From positions 1 through 58,783 of the forward strand of contig NZ_BHGL01000014.1 of the NCBI RefSeq assembly GCF_003864975.1: 58,783 nt of DNA, read 5' to 3'. Below the pieces are notes generated by a model. That model saw nothing but the letters and a program-made list of their open reading frames with translations, ran no database searches and was not told the DNA's origin. Positions 46,708-55,786 of this stretch are shown piece by piece. The first letter of the stretch is position 1. Each line of letters starts with the position of its first letter. The translations under genes and the position numbers were made by a program. This stretch comes from Sulfuriferula thiophila (GTDB taxonomy: Bacteria > Pseudomonadota > Gammaproteobacteria > Burkholderiales > Sulfuriferulaceae).

Positions 46708-48279
46708 ATGGCCGCCGCGGCGTGTTTGCCGGGTTGCGCGCAGCCGCGAGGTGCGCCGGCTGGGCAATTGCTCGCACCGTCCATGGCATTGGGCCACCGG
46801 CTGCGCGGTTATGATTTTCCGCCGCCGACGCAAACCCGGCACACCGACATTGCCATCGTCGGCGGTGGGGTGGCCGGTTTGTCGGCGGCATGGCAGTTGC
46901 AGCGTTCCGGCATGGGTGACTTTCAGCTGTTTGAGCTGGAATCCGAGGTGGGCGGCAATGCCCGTAGTGGCCGCAATGCCGTTAGTGCATACCCGTGGGG
47001 GGCGCATTATTTACCGCTGCCGGGGATAGAGGCTGTGTTCGTGCGCGAACTGCTGGCGGATCTGGGGGTGTTGCAAGGCGATCCTTATGCGTCTGTGCCG
47101 CGCTACGACGAGCGCTATTTATGCTTTGCGCCGCAGGAGCGCTTGTATAAAAACGGACTGTGGCAGGAAGGGTTGCTGCCGCAAATCGGTGCGACGAAAC
47201 AGGATCAGGCGCAGTATCAGCAGTTTTTTCAGTTGATCGCAGCATTTCAGCAACAGCACGGCTCGGATGGACGGCGCGCATTCGCACTGCCGATGGCGCT
47301 GTCGTCGCAAGACGTCGAGTTGCTCGCGCTGGATCAACTGTCCATGCGCGATTATCTGCTGCAACAGGGGCTGACCAGCGAGCCGCTGCACTGGTATGCC
47401 AATTACGCGTGTCGTGATGATTATGGCACTGATTACCGGCTGGTGTCGGCATGGGCGGGGTTGCATTATTTTGCCAGCCGCGACGGGCACGGCATGCATA
47501 CCGATAGCGATGAAGTGCTGACCTGGCCCGAAGGTAATGCATGGCTGACTAACCGGTTGCATCAGCGACTGAACGCGCATATTCAGACCAGTGCTTTGGT
47601 GCACAGAATGGAAACCGGTAAATCCGGTGTGAGTATCGATGTCTTTGATCCGACCACCAATCAATCCACCCGCTGGCACAGCAGGCAGCTGATTTTTGCG
47701 GCGCCGGCGATGATATTGCCGCATGTCTGGGTTAATCCGTCGGAAGGCTGGGCTGCGGCTGCCCGTCAGGTCAGTTATGCGCCCTGGCTGGTGGCGAATC
47801 TGACCGTGGACAAACCACCCGGAGATAATAATGGCGCCGAGCTGGCCTGGGATAATGTGCTGTATGACAGCCCGGCACTGGGCTATGTCGTGGCCACACA
47901 TCAGAATATGCGCGTTTCTCCCGCACCCAGTGTGCTGACGTATTACCGTTCATTCAGCGACTACCCGCCGCATGCAGCCAGAGCAATGCTGCTGGAGAAA
48001 ACACAGGCACAGTGGGCAGAAACCATTTTGCGCGATCTGTTTCAGCCGCATCCTAATTTGCGCCAGCATGTGCAGCGCATTGATGTATTCCGTTGGGGGC
48101 ATGCGATGGCACGGCCGCTGACCGGATTCTTGCAAAGCAGTGCACGGCGGCAACTGGCGGATGGACAGCATGCGCAGTTGCAATTTGCGCATGCCGATGC
48201 CAGCGGTTTTTCAATTTTTGAAGAAGCGAATTATCGCGGTGTAATTGCTGCGCAAAACGCGCTGCGGCGTTTGATTTAA
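46708..48279 (+). CDS. FAD-dependent amine oxidase-like protein, probable Tat lipoprotein
   Basis: A flavoprotein of at least 523 residues. Rossmann motif DIAIVGGGVAGLSAAWQL (about residues 47-64), then ELESEVGGNARSG typical of the amine oxidase/protoporphyrinogen oxidase group. The given start is the first canonical codon (ATG 46708). In frame upstream, from ATC at 46681, the sequence reads RRRDFLLS before MAAAACLPGC: a Tat twin-arginine motif followed by a lipobox-like LPGC. GGAG lies 7 bp before that ATC, so the real start may be AUC with 9 more residues. It ends the SPFH operon and overlaps or abuts the synthase-like gene. The substrate is unknown; polyamine-related substrates are suggested by context. 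Confidence 0.83.
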   Translation: MAAAACLPGCAQPRGAPAGQLLAPSMALGHRLRGYDFPPPTQTRHTDIAIVGGGVAGLSAAWQLQRSGMGDFQLFELESEVGGNARSGRNAVSAYPWGAHYLPLPGIEAVFVRELLADLGVLQGDPYASVPRYDERYLCFAPQERLYKNGLWQEGLLPQIGATKQDQAQYQQFFQLIAAFQQQHGSDGRRAFALPMALSSQDVELLALDQLSMRDYLLQQGLTSEPLHWYANYACRDDYGTDYRLVSAWAGLHYFASRDGHGMHTDSDEVLTWPEGNAWLTNRLHQRLNAHIQTSALVHRMETGKSGVSIDVFDPTTNQSTRWHSRQLIFAAPAMILPHVWVNPSEGWAAAARQVSYAPWLVANLTVDKPPGDNNGAELAWDNVLYDSPALGYVVATHQNMRVSPAPSVLTYYRSFSDYPPHAARAMLLEKTQAQWAETILRDLFQPHPNLRQHVQRIDVFRWGHAMARPLTGFLQSSARRQLADGQHAQLQFAHADASGFSIFEEANYRGVIAAQNALRRLI

Positions 48280-48357
48280 GATCAACTGATCCTTACGTCG
48301 AGCATGGGATTGCCATGACTAAAGAAAAAAGCAGGTAGCATAATAGCCTCCGCAAAG

Positions 48358-49755
48358 TTATTGGTTCTGATAAACCCATTCCAGCAGCGCATCCTGTGCC
48401 GCATTGCCAGCAGAGGCGTGGGCATCATTGATAAAAAACACGACGACTACCTGATGCCCGGCACGTGTGGTGACATAACCGGCCAGGGTTTTTACGCCGT
48501 CCAGCGTGCCGGTTTTGATGTGGGCATGCGCGGCGACCAGATCGTTCTTGCCGCGTTTTTTCATGGTGCCGTCGACAGCAACGATAGGTAAAGCAGCGGC
48601 CAGTTCCACGTATACCGGGCTGTGATAGGCCGAGCGCAGCAGGCGCGCCATGTTGCCGGGGGCGATGCGTTCGATGCGTGACAGGCCGGCACCGTTTTCC
48701 AGCACCAGCTCGGGAAAGTGCAGGTTTTGCTGTTGCAGCCAGTCATGAACAACTTGGGCGGATTTCGCTGTGCTGGCGCTGCCGTCCTGGCTGAGGCTCA
48801 AAAACAGATTGCGTGCCATGACGTTGTTGCTGAATTTGTTCATGTCGTAGACGGCAAGTGCCAACGGCGGTGAGGTGTAAGTCAGCAGGTGTTGGGCGGT
48901 ATCAGGGGTGACACCGTTGCGCCAGTTGCCCTGGAATTTGCCGCCCTGGCTTTGCCAGAGCGAGGTGAACAGCCCAGCAGCCAGCTCGCTGGCATCGCCG
49001 AGGGTGACGGCAAATGCTTTCTCACTGCAGCTGGCGGGATATTCACCGCTGATAATTAATTGCTGACTATCTGCCCGCCACTCGCTATGGATCTGATCGA
49101 GCCATTCAGTGCAAGCGGCAGTGCTGAGGCTAACGCGATTAATGAGTTTGGCGTTGATAGGTAGCGGTTCTGCGTTGATCTCGATACGATTGTCATGGAC
49201 GCTAATATCAATGGCTGTGCTGTTGAAATTGACCATCAGCGCAGCCGGCTGCGCGTTATAGGCGCGGCGTGGCTGGTCGTCAAAAGCGCTGGCAGGTGCT
49301 GGCTGGAAATAACTCTGGTCGAGAATCAGCTCGCCATTGATCTGGTGCAGACCATGCAGGCGCAATTGGTGGAGGAGTTGCCAGAAGCGTTCAATGTTGA
49401 GGCTGGGATCACCGTAACCTTTGATGTACAGGTTACCGTCGAGGATGCCGTCATGCAGGATGCCGTCCGTGCTGATCTCGGTCGGCCAGGTATAGGCGGG
49501 GCCAAGCAGACCTAGTGCGGTATAACTGGTGACCAGCTTCATGGTCGATGCCGGATTGAATGAGCGTGTGGCATTGATGCTGAGTTGAGGTTCGTTCTGG
49601 TTGCTGTCCCAGACCACGATACCAACGTGTTGCAACGGAATCCCGGCTTGTTGTAATGCGGTCGTTACCGTGGGCGGCAGCGAGGAGGCTTGCGCAGCAT
49701 TCCATAACAACAGGAGCAGGTAGAGAAATTTTTGCATGGCTAAGGCTGGTTTCAT
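48358..49755 (-). CDS. dacB: D-Ala-D-Ala carboxypeptidase/endopeptidase (PBP4, DacB)
   Basis: A 465-residue class C penicillin-binding protein. It has a signal peptide (LYLLLLLWNAAQA), SxxK motif STMK in FNPASTMKLVTSY, SxN motif in DMNKFSNNVMARN and KTG in HIKTGTLDGVKTL. It trims D-Ala from peptidoglycan stems and cleaves cross-links in the periplasm. ATG 49755 (MKPALAMQK) and ATG 49737 (MQKFLYLL) are both reasonable; neither has a strong ribosome site. It converges on the oxidoreductase gene with no obvious terminator between. Confidence 0.93.
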   Translation of the reverse strand: MKPALAMQKFLYLLLLLWNAAQASSLPPTVTTALQQAGIPLQHVGIVVWDSNQNEPQLSINATRSFNPASTMKLVTSYTALGLLGPAYTWPTEISTDGILHDGILDGNLYIKGYGDPSLNIERFWQLLHQLRLHGLHQINGELILDQSYFQPAPASAFDDQPRRAYNAQPAALMVNFNSTAIDISVHDNRIEINAEPLPINAKLINRVSLSTAACTEWLDQIHSEWRADSQQLIISGEYPASCSEKAFAVTLGDASELAAGLFTSLWQSQGGKFQGNWRNGVTPDTAQHLLTYTSPPLALAVYDMNKFSNNVMARNLFLSLSQDGSASTAKSAQVVHDWLQQQNLHFPELVLENGAGLSRIERIAPGNMARLLRSAYHSPVYVELAAALPIVAVDGTMKKRGKNDLVAAHAHIKTGTLDGVKTLAGYVTTRAGHQVVVVFFINDAHASAGNAAQDALLEWVYQNQ

Positions 49756-49925
49756 ATTCGGCTGAATCGCGTTATTCTTGCACAAATGAGCGCGCTAGAA
49801 AAAATTAAACACGCGGCGGCTACGAGAACGCGGTTGCGTATTCGGTGTTGCGGTAGCAACATGGCTATGGGCGAGCTCCTGAATGTGGGTGCAAAGCACA
49901 GCAGAACAAATTTTTAGAGGTGAGT

Positions 49926-50549
49926 ATGAATCTGGATGCATTGATTATTGCGTTGGATAACGGTTTGCGTACCGTGTTGACACCCGCACACAGTGTGCGA
50001 CCGTTGCCGGGCAAAGATTTGCCTGATGCGGAGCTGGGTGAAGCCGAAAAGAAGCATGCCGCAGGTTTGATGCGGATTAATCACGTAGGTGAGGTGTGCG
50101 CACAGGCGCTTTACCAGGGGCAGGCGCTCACGGCGCGTAATCCGGCTGCGAAAACGGCGCTGGCAGAAGCGGCGCAGGAAGAAACTGAGCATCTGGCCTG
50201 GTGCGAGGCGCGCATTAATGCGTTGGGTGGTCGCAAAAGCCTGCTGAATCCGGTGTGGTATGCGAGCTCGCTGGCGATAGGTATGGCAGCGGGGGCGTTG
50301 GGTGATAAATGGAATCTGGGCTTTCTCGCAGAAACTGAACGTCAGGTAGGTGCGCATCTCGCATCGCATTTGACTGAATTGCCGGAGGCGGATGCAAAAA
50401 GTCGTGCAGTCGTAGCGCAAATGCAGATTGACGAAGCCAGGCATGCCGAAACGGCACTGGCGCATGGCGGCGAGGCTTTACCCATGCCCGTTCAAGGGGT
50501 AATGCAGCTAATGTCCAAAGTGATGACGAAAACCGCTTATTGGGTATAA
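49926..50549 (+). CDS. coq7: demethoxyubiquinone hydroxylase (Coq7 family)
   Basis: A 207-residue diiron monooxygenase. Ligand motifs are [31 protein letters not shown] and [13 protein letters not shown], the ferritin-like four-helix pattern of Coq7. It performs the last hydroxylation of ubiquinone synthesis (C6), replacing UbiF in many beta- and gammaproteobacteria. AGAGGTGAGT precedes the ATG at 49926. A single gene; the ubiK gene at 7.6 kb belongs to the same pathway. Confidence 0.94.
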   Translation: MNLDALIIALDNGLRTVLTPAHSVRPLPGKDLPDAELGEAEKKHAAGLMRINHVGEVCAQALYQGQALTARNPAAKTALAEAAQEETEHLAWCEARINALGGRKSLLNPVWYASSLAIGMAAGALGDKWNLGFLAETERQVGAHLASHLTELPEADAKSRAVVAQMQIDEARHAETALAHGGEALPMPVQGVMQLMSKVMTKTAYWV

Positions 50550-50587
50550 TGAACGCCTTAAATTTTGGATTGAAGGTATAAAGCACC

Positions 50588-50905
50588 ATGGCTACTTTTG
50601 CAGAAAATCTTGCAACGCTCGAAAACGTTGATCAGTTTGGTTCAATGAAATTGTTTGATGAGATGGGTAATGTGAGCGGCATGATTGAGAACAAGCCCGG
50701 TAGCAGTGGCTCATTCCGTGTGTATTACCATGCGGCCTTGAAATGGGGTGGTATTGGTCAGAAAGCCGCGCAGGAAGCGCTGGAGCTGTTCGCGGAACAT
50801 ACTGAAGATGCGCGCCAGAACCCTGGCAAGCACCCAAATATTGATCGCCTGTTTGATATCATCAAGGCCGATTCGGTTTACTCGGTGCGTTGCTACCCGG
50901 TCTGA
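50588..50905 (+). CDS. DUF2322-like protein
   Basis: A 105-residue small protein with ENKPGSSGSFRVYYHAALKWG and the conserved-looking segment LFAEHTEDARQNPGKHPNIDRLF. I recognise this as DUF2322 from memory; no function is known. It has no signal peptide or membrane helix. The ATG is preceded by AAGGTATAAAGC. A TATAAT box (50545-50550) overlapping the coq7 stop may serve as its own promoter. Confidence 0.8.
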   Translation: MATFAENLATLENVDQFGSMKLFDEMGNVSGMIENKPGSSGSFRVYYHAALKWGGIGQKAAQEALELFAEHTEDARQNPGKHPNIDRLFDIIKADSVYSVRCYPV

Positions 50906-50951
50906 GTCAGGTTAAGTACACGCTGCGGCAGTCGCTGCAGCGTGCTGCAAT

Positions 50952-51368
50952 TTAAACTTCGACGATCTCAAAGTCGTGAGTAATGTCAGCAGTTTTCCCC
51001 AGCATGATGGATGCCGAGCAGTATTTTTCTGCAGACAGATTAATCGCACGTTCCACTTGTTCCGGCTTGAGGTTGCGGCCACTGACAATGAAGTGCAAGT
51101 GTATTTTAGTAAATACCTTGGGGTCGGTGTCAGCGCGTTCAGCTTCAATTTCGGCCACGCAGTCGGTAATATCGGCGCGTGCTTTCTTCAAAATACTCAC
51201 CACATCATAGGAAGTGCAGCCGCCAGCGCCAAGCAGCAGCATTTCCATCGGACGCGGGCCCAGATTGCGACCGCCGCCTTCTACAGCACCATCCATAACC
51301 ACGCCGTGGCCACTCCCTGTTTCGCCCAGAAACGCGACACCCTCTATCCATTTGATACGTGCTTTCAT
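50952..51368 (-). CDS. OsmC family protein (YhfA-like)
   Basis: A 138-residue OsmC/Ohr-fold protein. Two conserved cysteines are visible, in LLGAGGCTSYDVV and AEKYCSASIMLG. These proteins reduce organic peroxides or bind small ligands; the YhfA subgroup is less well defined. The ATG at 51368 (MKARIKWIEG) is preferred because GGAG lies 6 bp upstream; the ATG at 51380 is poorer. It lies 22 bp downstream of ydcF on the same strand. Confidence 0.9.
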   Translation of the reverse strand: MKARIKWIEGVAFLGETGSGHGVVMDGAVEGGGRNLGPRPMEMLLLGAGGCTSYDVVSILKKARADITDCVAEIEAERADTDPKVFTKIHLHFIVSGRNLKPEQVERAINLSAEKYCSASIMLGKTADITHDFEIVEV

Positions 51369-51402
51369 GTAATGCTCCATAGGTGAAATGATGTAAGTGA
51401 TT

Positions 51403-52146
51403 TTAACCTTTTAAGCGGTACCAGATAAGTCCAATTCCTTCATGAATGGCAAAATAACTGTTGGTGAGGCCGCGTGGTTGCGGGATGAAGTCCAGAGGGC
51501 TGATGTGACGTGCCAGACTATACGCCGTGCCCGCAGGGATAACCTCGAATCCGGCGCGTTCAAAAGCATAGATGGCACGAGGTAAATGCCATGCATGGGT
51601 GACCAGGTAAATTTTCTTGATGGTGTGCGGCAGGATTGCGCGAGTATTGCGAGCGTTTTCCCATGTGGTGTCAGAGTCCGCTTCCAGCCTGCTTGCCGGT
51701 ACGTTGAAATCCTGCATGAGCGCATCTCGCATCAGGTAAGCCTCGGGTGTACCTCCAGCCGGATTGCCACCAGTTACCACAATGGGTAAATGACTGGCAC
51801 GCTGCAGTCGTGCGCCATACCGCAGTCGTTCCAGCGCGTAGCGACTGACAGTGTCGCCGCCGTATTCAGGCGCATCAGAATAGCTGCCCGCGCCCAGAAT
51901 GACGATAGCATCAGCCTGGGGCAAGCGGGACAGGTCAAGCGCCGGATAATGTTCAAACTGGGCTAGCAGGTGATCGGACAGGATGGGCATGGATAAGCCG
52001 CATAGCAGGGTGAGTGCAAGCGCGATCAGCCATTTACCCAAGCGCTGGCGGGAAGAAAGCAGGTATAATCCGCCGGCTCCCAGCAGGATGAGGCTGAGGG
52101 GTGGCAACAATAACGCGCTGGCAAAAACTGTGATAAACCAAGACAT
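51403..52146 (-). CDS. YdcF family (DUF218) protein
   Basis: A 247-residue protein with two N-terminal membrane helices (about residues 7-30 and 37-55) and a DUF218 domain (about 80-235). Typical motifs are AIVILGAG, ERLRYGARLQR, VVTGGNPAGGTPEA, ENARNTRA and YLVTHAWHLPRA. The family includes SanA/ElyC; ElyC affects peptidoglycan lipid-carrier metabolism. The exact role here is unknown. It is divergent from rplM. Confidence 0.9.
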   Translation of the reverse strand: MSWFITVFASALLLPPLSLILLGAGGLYLLSSRQRLGKWLIALALTLLCGLSMPILSDHLLAQFEHYPALDLSRLPQADAIVILGAGSYSDAPEYGGDTVSRYALERLRYGARLQRASHLPIVVTGGNPAGGTPEAYLMRDALMQDFNVPASRLEADSDTTWENARNTRAILPHTIKKIYLVTHAWHLPRAIYAFERAGFEVIPAGTAYSLARHISPLDFIPQPRGLTNSYFAIHEGIGLIWYRLKG

Positions 52147-52185
52147 TGGCAGTATCTAGGAAAAAACAAATATTGTAGCTGATGT

Positions 52186-52214
52186 TTGACATGGGCGAAT
52201 ATTTGAATTAATAT
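52186..52214 (+). promoter_or_regulatory. promoter of rplM-rpsI
   Basis: A consensus TTGACA (52186-52191) and TAATAT (52209-52214) spaced by 17 bp. The leader is about 33 bases and carries AGGGG near the rplM ATG. This is one of the best sigma-70 matches in the window, fitting a highly expressed ribosomal operon. Confidence 0.75.
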
Positions 52215-52253
52215 GCTCGGCTTTCCTTGTTTAAGAATTTGTAGGGGTTTCGA

Positions 52254-52706
52254 ATGAACACCTTTTCCGCAATGAGCACCTTCTCCGCTAAAGCGCATGA
52301 AGTTACACGCGAGTGGTTTGTCGTTGACGCGACAGACAAAGTGCTGGGTCACGTCGCAGCCGAAGTTGCACGCATTTTACGCGGCAAACATAAGCCAGAA
52401 TTTACACCTCACGTCGATACTGGCGACTTTATCGTCGTTGTAAACGTTGAGAAACTGAAAGTTACCGGAAATAAAGCGGAAGATAAAAAATACTACCGCC
52501 ATACTGGTTACCCTGGTGGTATCTATGAAACCAGCTTTGCTAAAATGCAAGCGCGTTTCCCTGGTCGTGTATTAGAAAAAGCAGTTAAAGGCATGTTGCC
52601 TAAAGGCCCATTGGGCTATGCAATGATTAAAAAGCTGAAGTGCTATGCAGGTGCAACTCACCCGCATGCTGCACAACAGCCTAAAGCCCTGGAAATCAGA
52701 GGATAA
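52254..52706 (+). CDS. rplM: 50S ribosomal protein L13
   Basis: A 150-residue L13 with the family core [33 protein letters not shown] and [17 protein letters not shown]. The family usually has about 142 residues. The N-terminus reads MNTFSA then MSTFSA: an 18-base near-tandem duplication of the start region adds six residues. GTAGGGG lies 7 bp before the first ATG, supporting that start; ATG 52272 is the alternative. L13 is an early-assembling protein of the large subunit. rpsI follows after 3 bp. Confidence 0.95.
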   Translation: MNTFSAMSTFSAKAHEVTREWFVVDATDKVLGHVAAEVARILRGKHKPEFTPHVDTGDFIVVVNVEKLKVTGNKAEDKKYYRHTGYPGGIYETSFAKMQARFPGRVLEKAVKGMLPKGPLGYAMIKKLKCYAGATHPHAAQQPKALEIRG

Positions 52707-52709
52707 GCC

Positions 52710-53102
52710 ATGATCGGAAATTACTATTACGGCACTGGCCGTCGCAAAAACGCTGTTGCTCGTGTTTTCATTAAAGCGGGTAGCGGTAACATCGTTGTGA
52801 ATGAAAAGCCGGTTGACGAGTATTTTTCTCGTGAAACCGGTCGCATGATTGTACGTCAGCCTTTAGAGTTGACTAGCAATCTGGCTGCATTCGATATCAT
52901 GGTAAACGTACATGGTGGCGGTGAGTCTGGTCAAGCTGGTGCAATTCGTCACGGTATCACCCGTGCTTTGATTGAATTTGATTTGGAATTGAAATCACCT
53001 CTCAAGAAAGCTGGTCTGGTTACACGTGATGCGCGTGTGGTTGAACGTAAGAAAGTCGGTCTGCGTAAAGCTCGCCGCGCTAAACAGTTCTCCAAGCGTT
53101 AA
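52710..53102 (+). CDS. rpsI: 30S ribosomal protein S9
   Basis: A 130-residue S9 with [19 protein letters not shown] and the basic C-terminal tail [14 protein letters not shown] that reaches the P-site tRNA. It is co-transcribed with rplM (3 bp gap), the universal arrangement. A strong terminator follows. Confidence 0.97.
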   Translation: MIGNYYYGTGRRKNAVARVFIKAGSGNIVVNEKPVDEYFSRETGRMIVRQPLELTSNLAAFDIMVNVHGGGESGQAGAIRHGITRALIEFDLELKSPLKKAGLVTRDARVVERKKVGLRKARRAKQFSKR

Positions 53103-53116
53103 TTATTTGCATCGTC

Positions 53117-53148
53117 AAAAAAGCCGCCCAGAACTGGGCGGCTTTTTT
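53117..53148 (+). terminator. terminator after rpsI
   Basis: Arms AAAAAAGCCGCCCAG and CTGGGCGGCTTTTTT with a two-base gap (AA), giving a perfect stem and T-tract 15 bp after rpsI. Confidence 0.94.
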
Positions 53149-53193
53149 GTTGTCTGTGGGTTATGATAGCGTTATCTTGTTTGTAGAGAATTA

Positions 53194-54225
53194 ATGATGA
53201 TTAAAGTTGGTATTGTTGGCGGAACCGGTTATACGGGTGTGGAGTTACTGCGCTTATTGGCGCGGCATCCGCAGGTGAGTCTGACTGCGATTACTTCACG
53301 TAAAGAAGCGGGCATGCCAGTTGCAGAAATGTTTCCTAATTTGCGTGGGCACGTTGATCTGGCTTTCTGTGATCCGCAGCAAGCGGGGTTGGAAAACTGT
53401 GATGTGGTGTTCTTTGCCACACCCAATGGCATAGCCATGCAGCAAGCCCGTGAACTATTGACAGCCGGTGTGCGTGTGATCGATCTGGCTGCGGATTTTC
53501 GCATCAAGGATCTCGCTGTATGGCAAAAGTGGTATGGCATGGAGCATGCGTGCCCTGAGTTGGTGGCTGAGGCTATTTATGGTTTGCCGGAAGTAAATCG
53601 CGAGCAGATTAAATCTGCGCGTCTGGTGGCGAATCCTGGATGCTATCCGACAGCAGTGCAACTGGGTTTCCTGCCGCTGTTAGAAGCGGGGCTGATTGAT
53701 CCTCAACACCTGATTGCAGATGCTAAATCCGGGGTAAGTGGTGCAGGGCGTAAAGCTGAGGTACATGCGTTATTCCCAGAGGCGGCAGATAACTTTAAAG
53801 CGTATGGCGCATCAGGTCACAGACATCTGCCGGAGATCAGTCAGGGTTTGTCGCAATTTTCGGGCGAGTCGGTAGGCTTGACGTTCGTACCGCATTTGAC
53901 ACCGTTAATTCGCGGTATACATGCAACTTTATATGCGCGTGTTGTCAAAGATATTGATTTGCAATCAGTATTTGAATCGCGTTACGCTGATGAGCCTTTT
54001 GTGGATGTGTTGCCGGCCGGTTCGCATCCAGAAACTCGCTCCGTGCGCGGAGCAAATACATGTCGAATTGCATGGCATCGCCCACAGGGTGGTGATGTGG
54101 TCGTCATTCTGTCCGTGATCGATAATCTGGTGAAGGGTGCATCCGGTCAGGCTGTGCAAAATATGAATATCATGTTTGGCTTGCCTGAGACGATGGGGTT
54201 GGAACTAATTGGATTGCTGCCTTGA
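53194..54225 (+). CDS. argC: N-acetyl-gamma-glutamyl-phosphate reductase
   Basis: A 343-residue type 1 ArgC. The NADP-binding motif is [18 protein letters not shown] and the catalytic Cys lies in [10 protein letters not shown] (about residue 151). HRHLPEI supplies the catalytic His region. It makes N-acetylglutamate semialdehyde in arginine synthesis. Two ATGs are adjacent (53194 and 53197). It lies between rpsI and erpA, a conserved betaproteobacterial order. Confidence 0.96.
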   Translation: MMIKVGIVGGTGYTGVELLRLLARHPQVSLTAITSRKEAGMPVAEMFPNLRGHVDLAFCDPQQAGLENCDVVFFATPNGIAMQQARELLTAGVRVIDLAADFRIKDLAVWQKWYGMEHACPELVAEAIYGLPEVNREQIKSARLVANPGCYPTAVQLGFLPLLEAGLIDPQHLIADAKSGVSGAGRKAEVHALFPEAADNFKAYGASGHRHLPEISQGLSQFSGESVGLTFVPHLTPLIRGIHATLYARVVKDIDLQSVFESRYADEPFVDVLPAGSHPETRSVRGANTCRIAWHRPQGGDVVVILSVIDNLVKGASGQAVQNMNIMFGLPETMGLELIGLLP

Positions 54226-54250
54226 CGTGGAGTAATCCCGTGTACATAAT
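54222..54250 (+). promoter_or_regulatory. promoter of erpA
   Basis: TTGACG (54222-54227), overlapping the argC stop, and CATAAT (54245-54250) with a 17-bp spacer. The leader has AAGGAG 6 bp before the erpA ATG. Confidence 0.65.
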
Positions 54251-54285
54251 GAACGACTAAATTTCTGGTTTACAAGGAGTATGTT

Positions 54286-54636
54286 ATGAATGCAATGACT
54301 GAAATGCCGTCGGTGCTGGTATTTACTGACAATGCTGCGAATAAAGTAGCGCAGTTGATTGAAGAAGAAGGCAATACCGATTTGAAACTGCGTGTATTTG
54401 TGAGCGGTGGCGGATGTTCAGGTTTTCAGTACGGCTTCACATTTGATGAAGTTGTGAATGAAGATGACACCAGCATGGTTAAGAATGGTGTTACTTTGTT
54501 GATTGATCCAATGAGCTACCAGTATCTGGCTGGCGCTGAAATTGATTATCAAGAAGGTCTGGAAGGTGCGCAGTTTGTGATTAAAAACCCTAACGCGACT
54601 TCTACGTGTGGTTGCGGTTCATCTTTCTCTGCATAA
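54286..54636 (+). CDS. erpA: iron-sulfur cluster insertion protein ErpA
   Basis: A 116-residue A-type carrier with the three conserved cysteines in [11 protein letters not shown] and the C-terminal TCGCGSSF. It receives Fe-S clusters from the assembly scaffold and delivers them to apo-enzymes. It has its own promoter and terminator. Confidence 0.96.
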   Translation: MNAMTEMPSVLVFTDNAANKVAQLIEEEGNTDLKLRVFVSGGGCSGFQYGFTFDEVVNEDDTSMVKNGVTLLIDPMSYQYLAGAEIDYQEGLEGAQFVIKNPNATSTCGCGSSFSA

Positions 54637-54655
54637 GTAGTTAAGTGCATGAGTT

Positions 54656-54683
54656 AAAAAGGAGGCTTCGGCCTCCTTTTTTT
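54656..54683 (+). terminator. bidirectional terminator between erpA and anmK
   Basis: AAAAAGGAGGC-TTCG-GCCTCCTTTTTTT: a stem with a stable TTCG tetraloop and A/T tracts on both sides. It abuts the anmK stop codon, so it may also act on the minus-strand transcript. Confidence 0.93.
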
Positions 54684-55776
54684 ATGCGGGATAAATCGCA
54701 CCGAGTATGCATGGGTGAGCAGCGCCGGTAGCATCGGTCAGATTGCCCGGCAACCCCTGCAGTGTTTGCCAGCCCAGCCATGCAAATGCATGCGCTTCCA
54801 GCCAGTCTGCATCAATGCCGAGTTTGTCGGTGAGTTCGATGCGTTGTTGAGGCAGGTGCGTGCGTAGCGCGCTAATTAGTGCGCCATTGTGCGCGCCACC
54901 TCCACAAATATAAATTTCGCTCGCTAAAGCGCAATGCCGGTTAATAGCATCTGCTACGCTTAAGGCGGTGAGCTGTAGCAACGTGGCTTGTACGTCCTGA
55001 GGTGATTCATGGCCTTGTAACTGACTGTTTACCCAGGCCAGATTGAACTGCTCGCGTCCCGCGCTTTTAGGTGCGGGTAACTGAAAGTATGGGTGGCTCA
55101 GGTACTTGGCTAATAGCTCAGGAATGGCTTTGCCTTGGCTGCCCCATGCCCCGTTATCGTCATAAGCTTGACCGGTGTGTTGCAGGCACCAGGCATCTAA
55201 TAATGCATTCCCTGGCCCGCAGTCAAATCCTATGACTTTACCGGTGGATGGTATGTCAGTAAGGTTGGCAATACCACCAATATTGACGATGACGCGGTGT
55301 TGTTGTGGATGGCGAAATGCAGCAACGTGGAAAGCCGGAACGAGCGGTGCTCCTTGTCCGCCAGCGGCAATGTCACGATTACGAAAATCGGTAATCACCA
55401 TGGTATGCGTACGTTCGGCAAGTCTCGAACCGTTGACTAATTGTATGGTATATCCGGCATCTGGCCGATGGCGTATGGTTTGCCCGTGGCACGCAATAGC
55501 TGTAGGTGTGATGCTGGTGTTGGTAATAAGGCGGTTGGTGGTGTCTGCGTAGCGATCAGCCAGTTCATTGGCGATTAAGGAAGCGCGGTGCAGTTCGTCG
55601 CTGCTGCTGTCATGCAGCTCAAGGATTTGTTGACGAAGTAAAGGCGGGTATTCCTGAAATTGCTTGCCAATTAAAACGCCGGTTGGGTGTTCGGTATCGA
55701 ATGCGATCATTGCCGCATCGATACCGTCCAGGCTGGTGCCGGACATTAGCCCGATAATATAAGCTCTATCGGACAA
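54682..55776 (-). CDS. anmK: anhydro-N-acetylmuramic acid kinase
   Basis: A 364-residue ASKHA-fold kinase with the signature YIIGLMSGTSLDGIDAAMI at its start and GFDCGPGNALLDAW, ICGGGAHN downstream. It phosphorylates 1,6-anhydro-MurNAc during cell-wall recycling. The TTG at 55776 gives the usual family start (SDRAYIIGLMSG); an ATG at 55815 would overlap the upstream M23 gene by 29 bp and add 13 residues. It is the second gene of the M23-anmK operon. Confidence 0.93.
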   Translation of the reverse strand: MSDRAYIIGLMSGTSLDGIDAAMIAFDTEHPTGVLIGKQFQEYPPLLRQQILELHDSSSDELHRASLIANELADRYADTTNRLITNTSITPTAIACHGQTIRHRPDAGYTIQLVNGSRLAERTHTMVITDFRNRDIAAGGQGAPLVPAFHVAAFRHPQQHRVIVNIGGIANLTDIPSTGKVIGFDCGPGNALLDAWCLQHTGQAYDDNGAWGSQGKAIPELLAKYLSHPYFQLPAPKSAGREQFNLAWVNSQLQGHESPQDVQATLLQLTALSVADAINRHCALASEIYICGGGAHNGALISALRTHLPQQRIELTDKLGIDADWLEAHAFAWLGWQTLQGLPGNLTDATGAAHPCILGAIYPA

Positions 55777-55786
55777 GGCTTGCTGC

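Noticed and set aside
49786-49917. 43-codon frame between dacB and coq7 on the plus strand
   Set aside because: No Shine-Dalgarno, odd Arg/Cys-rich composition and no hydrophobic or conserved-looking segment; likely chance.
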